From an uncultured Lachnospiraceae bacterium (GTDB lineage: Bacteria > Bacillota > Clostridia > Lachnospirales > Lachnospiraceae): 64,000 bases of DNA. Location: the NCBI GenBank assembly GCA_930972465.1, contig CAKNHF010000008.1:1-64000 (forward strand), written 5' to 3'. The notes under the pieces were generated by a model. That model worked only from the letters and a program-made list of their open reading frames with translations. It was not told the origin of the DNA and did not search any database. Within the stretch, counting starts at the first letter, position 1. Every line of letters begins with the position of its first letter. This document shows, piece after piece, positions 35,798-43,818 of the stretch. The position numbers and the translations under genes were made by a program.

Positions 35798-36610
35798 TCA
35801 GAACAGGATCGCCAGATAATAGATAATCGGCGCGGTAAAGATCACGCTGTCAAACCGGTCCAGTATCCCGCCATGCCCCGGTATCAGCTTCCCGTAATCT
35901 TTGATATTATGATAGCGCTTGATCGCAGAAGCTGCCAGGTCTCCCACCTGAGATATGGCTCCTCCTGCCGCCCCGATGACCGCATAGGCTGCGACATCTG
36001 CGCCGGCATTGCCCCAGTGATTGATTGCCAGAGCATAGAGCACACCGATCAGAGCTGCCCCTGCGATTCCGCCGATTCCGCCTTCAATCGATTTCTTCGG
36101 GCTGAGCACCGGTGCCATCTTGTGTTTTCCGATCAGCATTCCCACGCAGTAAGCGCACGTATCGCATCCCCAGGAGCAGACAAATACAAGCCATACGGTA
36201 AATATACCTCCCGGCAGAATTCTGGTCTGATAAATATAGGAAAGCATAACCGCCACATAAAACATTCCGAAGAAGGCCGCCATGATCTGCTGCGTGTTAT
36301 ACCTGGGATACGCGAATACCAGGACTGCCATCTGGCAGATCAGATATCCCATAAAGAGCAGCATGAACCAGTTCAGCTCTTCCCCGGGAAGAAGCGGTCT
36401 GAAATACAGAAGCGCGTAGTACAGCAGAGCAAACACATAGCCCACGATCCCCGGCGCCTTTTTCTCAATTGAAAATACCCTGTACAGTTCTGTCATTCCG
36501 ATCAGGCTGATGGCAAGCAGCACAAGAAACAGGAGATTTCCTCCCGTGATCAGTGTGATCAGCGCAATGATCACCAGCAGTATTCCGCTTAACAGCCGTG
36601 TCTTAAACAT
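35798..36610 (-). CDS. cdsA: Phosphatidate cytidylyltransferase
   Basis: 270 residues with about eight transmembrane helices. The family signature near the C terminus is visible as SQVGDLAASAIKRYHNIKDYGKLIPGHGGILDRFDS (given in parts: SQVGDLAASAIKR, KDYGKLIPGHGGILDRFDS). It makes CDP-diacylglycerol from phosphatidate and CTP in the membrane. The gene starts three bases after the uppS stop, and a 61-bp gap separates it from dxr. Confidence 0.98.
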   Translation of the reverse strand: MFKTRLLSGILLVIIALITLITGGNLLFLVLLAISLIGMTELYRVFSIEKKAPGIVGYVFALLYYALLYFRPLLPGEELNWFMLLFMGYLICQMAVLVFAYPRYNTQQIMAAFFGMFYVAVMLSYIYQTRILPGGIFTVWLVFVCSWGCDTCAYCVGMLIGKHKMAPVLSPKKSIEGGIGGIAGAALIGVLYALAINHWGNAGADVAAYAVIGAAGGAISQVGDLAASAIKRYHNIKDYGKLIPGHGGILDRFDSVIFTAPIIYYLAILF

Positions 36611-36613
36611 GCT

Positions 36614-37321
36614 CTATCCCTCCTCTACACCGCCGAAACGTCTGTGTCTGTGATTGTATTCTTCAACAGCTTTTACCAGTTCTTCCTTTGTGAAATCCGG
36701 CCAGGGAACATCCGTGAAATAGAATTCCGAATAGGCCAGCTGCCAGAGAAGATAATTGGAGAGTCTCTGCTCCCCGCTGGTTCTTATCATAAGATCCGGA
36801 TCCGGTATGCCGTGTGTGTCCAGGTAGGACTCGAACACCGTCTCATCAATCCTGTCCGGATCCAGCTTTCCTTCCGCACAGTCCCTGGCCATTTTCCGGG
36901 CTGCCCTTGTCAGTTCATCCCGGCTCCCGTAATTCAGAGCAATGGTGAAATTCAGACCTCCGTTATTTACGGTAGCCTCCTCAAGTTCCTTTATCCTGCT
37001 TTTGATGTCTTCATCCAATGGTTTAATATCCCCGATCACGCGGATTTTCATGTCATTTTTAGCCGCTGTCTTCAGGCAGGTCTTCATATAATTTCTGAGC
37101 AGTTTCATCAGTGCGTCCACTTCACTCTTCGGACGGTTCCAGTTTTCTGTGGAGAATGCATAAACAGTCAGATATTTGATTCCCATTCTCCAGGCCTCTT
37201 CACAGATCCGCTCCACATTTTTGCTGCCCTGGGCATGCCCGTAATTTCTAGGCATCCCTTTCGCCTTTGCCCAGCGTCCGTTTCCATCCAGGATGATCGC
37301 TATATGCTGCGGTACTTTCAT
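36614..37321 (-). CDS. uppS: Undecaprenyl diphosphate synthase
   Basis: 235 residues. The cis-prenyltransferase motifs are all there: HIAIILDGNGRWAKAKG at the N terminus with the catalytic Asp, YLTVYAFSTENW, and the C-terminal PDLMIRTSGEQRLSNYLLWQ with SEFYF. It builds the C55 lipid carrier of peptidoglycan synthesis from farnesyl diphosphate and isopentenyl diphosphate. A terminator separates it from the upstream frr, so it may start a new unit. Confidence 0.99.
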   Translation of the reverse strand: MKVPQHIAIILDGNGRWAKAKGMPRNYGHAQGSKNVERICEEAWRMGIKYLTVYAFSTENWNRPKSEVDALMKLLRNYMKTCLKTAAKNDMKIRVIGDIKPLDEDIKSRIKELEEATVNNGGLNFTIALNYGSRDELTRAARKMARDCAEGKLDPDRIDETVFESYLDTHGIPDPDLMIRTSGEQRLSNYLLWQLAYSEFYFTDVPWPDFTKEELVKAVEEYNHRHRRFGGVEEG

Positions 37322-37360
37322 TTTTCCTTCCCTCTCTTACATTTATTCCATTACCAGAAC

Positions 37361-37391
37361 AAAAGGGAGCCTAAAAATAAGCCCCCTTTTT
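37361..37391 (-). terminator. Terminator between frr and uppS
   Basis: On the minus strand AAAAGGGGGCT pairs with AGGCTCCCTTTT over a loop of about seven bases (two G-U pairs), then TTTTG. It ends the pyrH-frr unit, perhaps partly. Confidence 0.65.
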
Positions 37392-37406
37392 GTTGTTGCA
37401 TCCTGC

Positions 37407-37958
37407 TTAAACTGTCATGATCTCTTTTGACTTCGCCTCGACCATTTTATCTATCTTCTCAATGTACTTGTCTGTGATCTTCTGAAGTCCGTCTTCCAGA
37501 TCCTTGATTCCGTCCTCTGAGATCTCTGTTCCTTTCAGCTTCTTGAATGCCACATTTCCGTCACGCCGTATATTGCGGATCGCGACCTTGGCACCCTCGC
37601 CCTTCTTCTTGACATCCTTCGCCAGCTCTTTTCTCCGTTCCTCTGTAAGTTCCGGGAAGACAAGGCGGATCGACGAACCGTCATTGGTGGGATTGATTCC
37701 GATGTCGGATGTGAGGATTGCCTTCTCAATCGCCTTCAGCATACTCTTCTCCCAGGGCTGGATCTGAATCATCCGCGCTTCCGGAACAGACACGTTTGCA
37801 ACCTGCTGAATCGGAGTAGGCGCTCCGTAATAATCAACCGCAATCTTGTCCAGAACATGCGGATTGGCACGTCCCGCGCGGATCGTCGCAAGCTCAGCGT
37901 CCAGGTTATTGATGGTCTTTGTCATCTTGTTGTCATATGAAACTAATTTCTCATCCAT
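37407..37958 (-). CDS. frr: Ribosome recycling factor
   Basis: 183 residues, the normal size. The two-domain pattern is clear: helical arm with TIRAGRANPHVLDKI and VDYYGAPTPIQQVANVSVPEARMI, then LTEERRKELAKDVKK and the C-terminal helix. It splits post-termination ribosomes together with EF-G. It follows pyrH by 13 bp, an order kept in most Firmicutes. Confidence 0.99.
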   Translation of the reverse strand: MDEKLVSYDNKMTKTINNLDAELATIRAGRANPHVLDKIAVDYYGAPTPIQQVANVSVPEARMIQIQPWEKSMLKAIEKAILTSDIGINPTNDGSSIRLVFPELTEERRKELAKDVKKKGEGAKVAIRNIRRDGNVAFKKLKGTEISEDGIKDLEDGLQKITDKYIEKIDKMVEAKSKEIMTV

Positions 37959-37971
37959 GTCATGAGTCCTC

Positions 37972-38667
37972 CTACACTGTTACTTTTGTTCCTGTGAAAC
38001 TGCCGCTCATCGTCCCGACGATGCTGTTCTCCTCATTCAGTCCGAACACAAGCATCGGCATCTTATTTTCCAGGCAGAGGATCGATGCCGTCAGATCCAC
38101 TGCCGCCAGTTTCCTGTCAATCACTTCCTGGATCGACACTTCATCATATTTCACCGCATCCGGATTCACCTTCGGATCGCTGTCATAGATTCCGTCGATG
38201 GCCTTTGCCAGAAGCATTGCATCCGCCTCAATCTCAATGGCCCGGAGCACTGCTCCTGTGTCAGTAGAGAAATACGGGTGTCCCGTTCCTCCTGCAAAAA
38301 AAATCACTTTACCTTTTTCCAGAGCTTCCACTGCGGCATCCTTGGAAAACAGAGAAGTAAATGACCCGCACACAAACGGGGTAAACACTTCTGTCTTCAT
38401 CCCGACATAGCGGAAAATATCGGAGACATAGATACAGTTCATGACTGTCGCCAGCATTCCGATCTGGTCTGCCTTTGTCCGGTCTATCGTCTCGCTTGTC
38501 CTTCCTCTCCAGAAGTTTCCGCCTCCGGTCACGATCGCGACCTGAATCCCGTCGTCCACAAGCTGTTTCACCTGTTTTGCGACGCCAATGCAGGTTGCCT
38601 CATCAAATCCGGTCTTTTTCTCCCCTGCCAGCGCCTCTCCGCTCAGCTTTAACAAAATTCTCTTCAT
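37972..38667 (-). CDS. pyrH: UMP kinase
   Basis: 231 residues with the amino-acid-kinase fold: LLKLSGEAL at the N terminus, VTGGGNFWRG, DQIGMLATVMN, FFAGGTGHPYFSTDTGA and DGIYDSDPK. It phosphorylates UMP to UDP. The order pyrH-frr is conserved. Its upstream neighbour on the same strand is the ClC gene, 24 bp away. Confidence 0.99.
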   Translation of the reverse strand: MKRILLKLSGEALAGEKKTGFDEATCIGVAKQVKQLVDDGIQVAIVTGGGNFWRGRTSETIDRTKADQIGMLATVMNCIYVSDIFRYVGMKTEVFTPFVCGSFTSLFSKDAAVEALEKGKVIFFAGGTGHPYFSTDTGAVLRAIEIEADAMLLAKAIDGIYDSDPKVNPDAVKYDEVSIQEVIDRKLAAVDLTASILCLENKMPMLVFGLNEENSIVGTMSGSFTGTKVTV

Positions 38668-38691
38668 GATTGTTACTGCTCCTTTGATTTA

Positions 38692-40257
38692 CTAAAATGA
38701 AGTATAACATAAGTTTTCTAATTTGTCATGTATATATCCGGCATCTCTCTCATCTGTCATCACCGTCAGACGGTCCCCTGCCATCAGCTCTGTCTTTCCT
38801 CTCGGGATCTTCTCTTTCCCGTCCCGCTCCAGCGCCACAAGAAGACAGTTTCTCGGCCAGTTGATGTCCATGACTTTCCGCCCTTCCAGTACGGAACCGC
38901 TCATAATGACAAACTCGCTGAGAACTTTCTGTCCTCCGGACGGACTTTTCTGCCCTTTTCCCTGCCCCTCCAGTATCCGGGTCAGGAGACTTTCATAGAT
39001 GGGCTCGGATTTCATCAGAGTAGCCGTAATGTACGCTGCCACAGACACGATGGCCAGAGAGAGCATCTGGCTTACCGACCCTGACATTTCAAACAGAAGG
39101 ATAATCCCGGTGATAGGCGCCCGTACAATGGCCGTGAAAAAGCCTGCCATGGACAGAAGGACAAAATTATTTATATATACCGGATCAAGTCCCAGCAGTT
39201 CCACTCCCGCCATGGCAAATGCGCCTCCGGCCAGCGCTCCCAGGATCAGCAGAGGGAAGAAGATCCCTCCCGGCGCTCCGGAGCCGAAACTGACTGCGGA
39301 AAACAGAAGTTTTACGATAAAAGTGATAATCACCAGTCCCAGAGCCATCTCTCCGCCTGTCAGGGACACGATCAGATTATTGCCGCTCCCAAGGACGGAA
39401 GGCATCACAAGGCCGGCGGCTCCCGCGGCCAGGAAGGCGATCACAAGGCGCCCTGTCACTCCCAGGAAAGCAGGTTTTTTATACAGATCCTGTGCCTTGA
39501 GCATAAGACGGTTGTAGAAAGCGCCCAGCACGCCCAGAAGCGCCCCCAGGATCAACAGCATCCAGTAATAATCCTGGGGAAGGGCATGCTCCAGCCGGAA
39601 CTGGAAGACCGGATCAATGCCGATAATATGTGAGGAAACAAAATCCGCGGTTACCGACGCCGTCATAACGGAAATCAGAATACTCACGGAGAACCCTTTA
39701 TGTATCTCTTCCAGAGAGAACATCATCCCCGCAAGCGGCGCGTGAAAGGCAGCCGCCAGTCCCGCGCTCGCCCCGCAGGTCATCAGGTATTTTTCTTCTG
39801 TCCTGTCCCGGTCAAGGAAACGGGAAATCCCCTGTCCCGTCATTGCGCCAAGCTGGATCGACGGGCCTTCCCTTCCCAGGGAAAGACCGCCCAGAATACA
39901 GAGGAATCCTCCCAGAAATTTGGCGGGAAGCACGCGTTTCCAATTTTCAGAGATTTTGCCGAGTATATCTCCTTCCACCTGCGGAATTCCGCTGCCCGAT
40001 ATCATAGGCTCCATCTTCACCAGTTTTCCCACGATCAGCGCAAGCACTGCCAGCACGGCAAACCATCCGGCGATCCGCAGGGGATTTCCCTGAATATAAT
40101 CCAGTACCCGGTTCAGCGCTTCCCCCGCGAAAGTGAGAGCCAGACGGTAAAGAAGCACGACCAGTCCTCCCACGGCTCCCACGAGCAGGCCTTCGCCGAT
40201 CAGGATTACCGGAAAACGCTGCGCTCGTCTGATCGTATACGACGTATCTTTTTTCAT
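38692..40257 (-). CDS. ClC-family chloride channel/transporter with C-terminal TrkA-C domain
   Basis: 521 residues with about 10-12 helical segments and the ClC selectivity motifs GSGIPQVEG, GREGPSIQLGA and GSGAPGGIFFP. The gating glutamate is present (GREGP). A RCK/TrkA-C domain follows (about 440-515; EFVIMSGSVLEGRKV), which usually binds a nucleotide or ion and regulates the channel. It moves chloride (or fluoride/nitrate in other members) across the membrane. It lies 12 bp after lrgB. Confidence 0.95.
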   Translation of the reverse strand: MKKDTSYTIRRAQRFPVILIGEGLLVGAVGGLVVLLYRLALTFAGEALNRVLDYIQGNPLRIAGWFAVLAVLALIVGKLVKMEPMISGSGIPQVEGDILGKISENWKRVLPAKFLGGFLCILGGLSLGREGPSIQLGAMTGQGISRFLDRDRTEEKYLMTCGASAGLAAAFHAPLAGMMFSLEEIHKGFSVSILISVMTASVTADFVSSHIIGIDPVFQFRLEHALPQDYYWMLLILGALLGVLGAFYNRLMLKAQDLYKKPAFLGVTGRLVIAFLAAGAAGLVMPSVLGSGNNLIVSLTGGEMALGLVIITFIVKLLFSAVSFGSGAPGGIFFPLLILGALAGGAFAMAGVELLGLDPVYINNFVLLSMAGFFTAIVRAPITGIILLFEMSGSVSQMLSLAIVSVAAYITATLMKSEPIYESLLTRILEGQGKGQKSPSGGQKVLSEFVIMSGSVLEGRKVMDINWPRNCLLVALERDGKEKIPRGKTELMAGDRLTVMTDERDAGYIHDKLENLCYTSF

Positions 40258-40269
40258 AAACTTCCTCCT

Positions 40270-40953
40270 CTAGAGACGGATCAGCATGGAGAACAGGACC
40301 GTGATGATCCCGCAGATTCCGATGGCGAGACCGCTCATTGCGCCCTCCACTTCTCCGATCTCAATGGCCTTCGACGTCCCCACCGCATGGCTGGAAGCAC
40401 CGATTGCGAGCCCTGCAGCCACCGGATCTGTAATATGGAATAGTTTAATAAGGAACGGAGCTAGAATGCCTCCGAGAATCCCCGTTCCGATCACCGCCAC
40501 AACAGTGATCGGGACCACACCGCCGGCCGGTTCCGCGATGCTCACGGCGATAGGAGTGGTTACGGATTTTGGCAGAAGCGATACGGTCAGGCTGTCATCA
40601 AGTCCGAACAGCCTGCACATCAGGTATACACTCGCCATGGATGCCGCGGAACCGGCGGCGCATCCGGTCAGAATGGGGAGCCAGTACTCTCTCAGGATCT
40701 GACGTTTTGTGTAGATGGCAACAGCCAGACAGGCCGTGGCCGGCGCCAGGAACATATTGATGATCTCGCCCCCTGCATTGTAGGATTCATAGGGAATTCC
40801 GAAAACAAGCAGTACCCCTGATGTAAGTACGATAGCGATAATCAGAGGGTTGCATATCGGTGTTTTGAGTTTCTGGTTCAGTTTTACCCCGATTCCGAAT
40901 GTGATCACGCTCAGGGCAACTCCGAAATACGGTGATGCAAACAGTTCTTTCAA
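40270..40953 (-). CDS. lrgB: LrgB/CidB-family membrane protein
   Basis: 227 residues with about six transmembrane helices and the LrgB motifs LLPKSVTTPIAVSIAEPAGG and GASSHAVGTSKAIEIGEVEGAMSGLAIGI. The start is a TTG at 40953 that overlaps the lrgA stop, with GGAGG eight bases upstream. LrgAB are proposed to form a holin-antiholin-like system or a pyruvate/glycolate transporter. Adjacent lrgA is the partner. Confidence 0.95.
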   Translation of the reverse strand: MKELFASPYFGVALSVITFGIGVKLNQKLKTPICNPLIIAIVLTSGVLLVFGIPYESYNAGGEIINMFLAPATACLAVAIYTKRQILREYWLPILTGCAAGSAASMASVYLMCRLFGLDDSLTVSLLPKSVTTPIAVSIAEPAGGVVPITVVAVIGTGILGGILAPFLIKLFHITDPVAAGLAIGASSHAVGTSKAIEIGEVEGAMSGLAIGICGIITVLFSMLIRL

Positions 40954-41312
40954 GATTTTTTCCTCCTCCGTAACAGCCGCATGGTAAAGGTGACTGTATA
41001 GGCTGTCACCACGAAAGTTATGACCGTGGACACAGCGCAGATAACAATCAGCTGCACCAGAGCGTTCTCCAGAATGTCCAGATAGTTGATGATGCTGACC
41101 CCCGCAGGGATAAAGAAAAAGGACATGTTTTCCAGAAGAAAATCCGCCTTTTCCTGAATGTGTTCGATTTTCAGTATTCCCGCAGCCAGACAGAAAAACA
41201 GCAGGATCATTCCGATAATACTGGCCGGGAAAATTCCCGGGAAGAATTCTTCGATGACCATGCTGATCCAGCAGACGGAAAATATGATGCCAATCTGTTT
41301 TATGATCTTCAT
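40950..41312 (-). CDS. lrgA: LrgA/CidA-family holin-like protein
   Basis: The ATG at 41312 (MKIIKQIGIIF) is chosen because AAAGGAAAG lies upstream; the frame is open to 41405 but the extra residues are charged and unlike the family. 120 residues with four helices and the family pattern PASIIGMILLFFCL and FIPAGVSIINYLD. The C-terminal end is basic (RRRKKS). It pairs with lrgB through overlapping codons. Confidence 0.93.
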   Translation of the reverse strand: MKIIKQIGIIFSVCWISMVIEEFFPGIFPASIIGMILLFFCLAAGILKIEHIQEKADFLLENMSFFFIPAGVSIINYLDILENALVQLIVICAVSTVITFVVTAYTVTFTMRLLRRRKKS

Positions 41313-41448
41313 CTGTTCTCTTTCCTTTATTTTATTTTCGGGCAATGTGGTGCATATTTTCTGCTTCTTCCGAATGCCCACAGAATAAAATACCACCCTC
41401 CGCATCGCTGTGTCAACGTATATGTTTTTTATCCGTGGAATTTCATTC

Positions 41449-41477
41449 TTGACAATCTCCCATATATGTTTTATGAT
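41449..41477 (+). promoter_or_regulatory. Consensus promoter of aroF
   Basis: Perfect TTGACA at 41449-41454, 17-bp spacer, TATGAT at 41472-41477. The leader before aroF is about 95 nt and includes the inverted repeat at 41487-41522. Confidence 0.8.
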
Positions 41478-41486
41478 ACAGTTGTT

Positions 41487-41522
41487 TTCACACTTTAAAC
41501 AGCTAAAATTTTACAGTGTGAA
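41487..41522 (+). promoter_or_regulatory. Inverted repeat in the aroF leader
   Basis: TTCACACT at 41487-41494 and AGTGTGAA at 41515-41522 (20-base spacer) lie at or just after the expected transcription start. It could be an operator or an mRNA hairpin that affects aroF expression. Confidence 0.45.
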
Positions 41523-41578
41523 GTAAGATTGATCAATATTTATCAATTTATCAGGTAAAACTACTGGAGGATTCAGAA

Positions 41579-42592
41579 ATGATTATTGTATTAAAACCGC
41601 ATACCACGGAAGAAAATATAGCACGGGTGGAAAATCTGGTAAAAAACCGTGGACTTGATACGCATATTGTCCGGGGAACTGAAATGACGATCATCGGATG
41701 CATCGGAGATACTACTCTCATTGATCCCAGGCAGTTCGAAGTAGACAGCTGTGTCGACAAGGTCATGCATGTTCAGGAACCTTATAAGCTTGCCAATCGT
41801 GCGTTTCATCCGGAGGATTCTGTTATCGATGTATCCGGAGTAAAGATCGGAGGCGGACACCTTGGTCTTATCGCCGGCCCATGCTCTGTCGAATCATTTG
41901 ACCAGGTTCTCGAGGTCGCCAGAGCTGCAAAAGCTTCCGGTGCCAACCTTCTCCGCGGAGGCGCTTTCAAACCGCGGACCAGCCCCTACTCCTTCCAGGG
42001 TCTCGGACTGGAAGGACTGGATATCCTCTGCGCGGTAAAAGAAGAGGTCGGTCTTCCGATTGTAACAGAACTCATGTCTCCGCAGTATCTTGATATTTTC
42101 AATGAAAAGGTCGATCTTATCCAGATCGGCGCCCGCAACATGCAGAACTTTGATCTGCTGAAACAGCTCGGCCAGGTGGATCGTCCGATCCTTCTGAAGC
42201 GCGGACTCAATGCAACCTATGAGGAATGGATCATGTCGGCCGAATATATCATGGCATCCGGCAATGAGAATGTTATCCTCTGCGAACGCGGCATCCGCAC
42301 ATTTGAAACATACACAAGAAATACCCTGGATCTCCAGAGCATTCCGGTTCTCCGCAAAAAAACTCACCTGCCCGTGGTTGTAGATCCCAGTCATGCAGGA
42401 GGAAAATGGTGGCTTGTTGAGCCCATGGCCAAAGCTGCTGTCGCAGCCGGCGCCGACGGCCTTATGATTGAAGTACACAATAATCCCGAATGCGCATTAT
42501 GCGACGGTGCACAGTCCCTGAAACCCGAAAAATATGATGCGCTGCTCAAACAGGTGCGTCAAATTGCACAGGTTGTCGGGAAAATTCTGTAA
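41579..42592 (+). CDS. aroF: 3-deoxy-7-phosphoheptulonate synthase (AroA-I beta type)
   Basis: 337 residues. A ferredoxin-like regulatory domain (about 1-70) is followed by the TIM-barrel: GLIAGPCSVES, LLRGGAFKPRTSPYSFQGLG, LMSPQYLDIF, IGARNMQNFDLLK, ILLKRGLNAT and VVDPSHAGG. It joins phosphoenolpyruvate and erythrose 4-phosphate, the first step of the shikimate pathway. GGAGG stands 9 bases before the ATG. The next gene is aroB, so this is a shikimate unit. Confidence 0.98.
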   Translation: MIIVLKPHTTEENIARVENLVKNRGLDTHIVRGTEMTIIGCIGDTTLIDPRQFEVDSCVDKVMHVQEPYKLANRAFHPEDSVIDVSGVKIGGGHLGLIAGPCSVESFDQVLEVARAAKASGANLLRGGAFKPRTSPYSFQGLGLEGLDILCAVKEEVGLPIVTELMSPQYLDIFNEKVDLIQIGARNMQNFDLLKQLGQVDRPILLKRGLNATYEEWIMSAEYIMASGNENVILCERGIRTFETYTRNTLDLQSIPVLRKKTHLPVVVDPSHAGGKWWLVEPMAKAAVAAGADGLMIEVHNNPECALCDGAQSLKPEKYDALLKQVRQIAQVVGKIL

Positions 42593-42600
42593 ATAATCAT

Positions 42601-42642
42601 AAAAGGGGTCAGGCCCTTTTGCAAAGGGGCCTGACCCCTTTT
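42601..42642. repeat. REP-like inverted repeat between aroF and aroB, likely hairpin
   Basis: AAAAGGGGTCAGGCCC-TTT at 42601-42619 is the reverse complement of the right half ending at 42642, except for one missing C. Members of the same family lie at 7150-7213 and 43796-43818. It starts 9 bp after the aroF stop and ends in TTTT, so it could act as a partial terminator inside the aroFB unit. Confidence 0.8.
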
Positions 42643-42673
42643 ATCACCATTTTCTGAAAAGGAGCTTGATAAA

Positions 42674-43729
42674 ATGAATTTAACAGTCAATTTGGGCAAA
42701 CAGACTTATACTATCTATATTGATAATGGAATTCTCGCTCATGCAGGGGAATATGTCAGAAAAGTTTTTAATGGACAAAAAATCATGATTATTTCTGATG
42801 ACAATGTCTTTCCGCTCTATGGCACCAGGCTTCTGAACTCGCTTGAAGGATATGAATGCCACACTCTGGTGCTTCCTCACGGCGAGACGACAAAGCGCTT
42901 CCAGACACTCCCGGCCGTATACTCAGCTCTGCTGAATGCACGTCTGACAAGAAGCGATCTCGTTATTGCTCTCGGAGGCGGGGTGATCGGCGATCTCGCA
43001 GGCTTTGCGGCCGCCAGCTATCTCCGGGGTGTAAATCTCATTCAGATCCCCACTTCTCTCCTGGCTCAGGTAGACTCATCTGTAGGCGGAAAGGTTGCCG
43101 TAGACCTTCCTCAGGGGAAAAATCTTGTGGGAGCCTTCTACCACCCCGGAATGGTGCTAATAGATCCCGATGTTCTGGACACGCTACCTGCACATTTTAT
43201 AAGTGACGGAATGGGAGAGGTCATTAAATATGGCTGCATTAAGGATTCCGGTCTGTTTGATCTGCTCTGTTCACACAGTTCCTTTGAGGATCTGAAGCCT
43301 GAACTCAAATCTGTGATCGCGCGCTGTGTGGATATCAAAAGGGGCATTGTCGAGGCAGACCAGTATGATAAAGGAGAGCGTATGCTTCTGAATTTCGGTC
43401 ATACGCTGGCCCACACAATCGAGCAGTATTATCATTATGAGCGGGAAAGCCACGGTGAAGCGGTCGGAATCGGTATGTACCAGATCACAAAAATAGCGGA
43501 GAAAAATGGACTGACCCCGGACGGATGCGCCGAAAAGATCAGAAAAGCACTTGAAATCTATGGACTGCCCGCATCATGCGGCCTCCCTGTATCCGCACTG
43601 ACAGAAGCGATTTCCCTGGATAAGAAAAATCTGAACGGACACCTGAATATCGTTCTGCTGCACAGCATCGGTGACAGCTACGTATATCCCACAGATCTTG
43701 ATTTCTTTAACGGGGCAGACGATATTTGA
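42674..43729 (+). CDS. aroB: 3-dehydroquinate synthase
   Basis: 351 residues. NAD-binding and active-site motifs: LPHGETTKRFQTL, LIALGGGVIGDLAGFAAASYLRG (visible as VIALGGGVIGDLAGFAAA), IPTSLLAQVDSSVGGKVAVD, GAFYHPGMVL, FGHTLAHTIE and HGEAVGIGM. It makes dehydroquinate from the aroF product. An AAAGGAG site lies before the ATG. The last five codons lie inside a strong inverted repeat (43712-43746). Confidence 0.99.
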   Translation: MNLTVNLGKQTYTIYIDNGILAHAGEYVRKVFNGQKIMIISDDNVFPLYGTRLLNSLEGYECHTLVLPHGETTKRFQTLPAVYSALLNARLTRSDLVIALGGGVIGDLAGFAAASYLRGVNLIQIPTSLLAQVDSSVGGKVAVDLPQGKNLVGAFYHPGMVLIDPDVLDTLPAHFISDGMGEVIKYGCIKDSGLFDLLCSHSSFEDLKPELKSVIARCVDIKRGIVEADQYDKGERMLLNFGHTLAHTIEQYYHYERESHGEAVGIGMYQITKIAEKNGLTPDGCAEKIRKALEIYGLPASCGLPVSALTEAISLDKKNLNGHLNIVLLHSIGDSYVYPTDLDFFNGADDI

Positions 43730-43746
43730 CAAATATCATCTGCCCC
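43712..43746 (+). terminator. 17-bp inverted repeat spanning the aroB stop codon
   Basis: Left arm GGGGCAGACGATATTTG (43712-43728) and right arm CAAATATCATCTGCCCC (43730-43746) match with one mismatch. The stop TGA is at 43727-43729, in the turn. There is no U tract after it, so this is a 3'-end hairpin, maybe a processing or protecting structure, more than a classic terminator. Confidence 0.65.
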
Positions 43747-43795
43747 GGCATTCAAGAAATTTCAGACACTTTATGTTATTTTCTGAAAACGCTGC

Positions 43796-43818
43796 GCAAA
43801 GGGGCCTGACCCCCTTGC
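43796..43818. repeat. Single REP-like palindromic unit at the dehydrogenase 3' end
   Basis: GCAAAGGGGCCTGACC then CCCTTGC, a near-perfect 23-bp palindrome of the same family as 7168-7212 and 42601-42642. It abuts the stop codon of the downstream minus-strand gene (43819). Confidence 0.75.
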
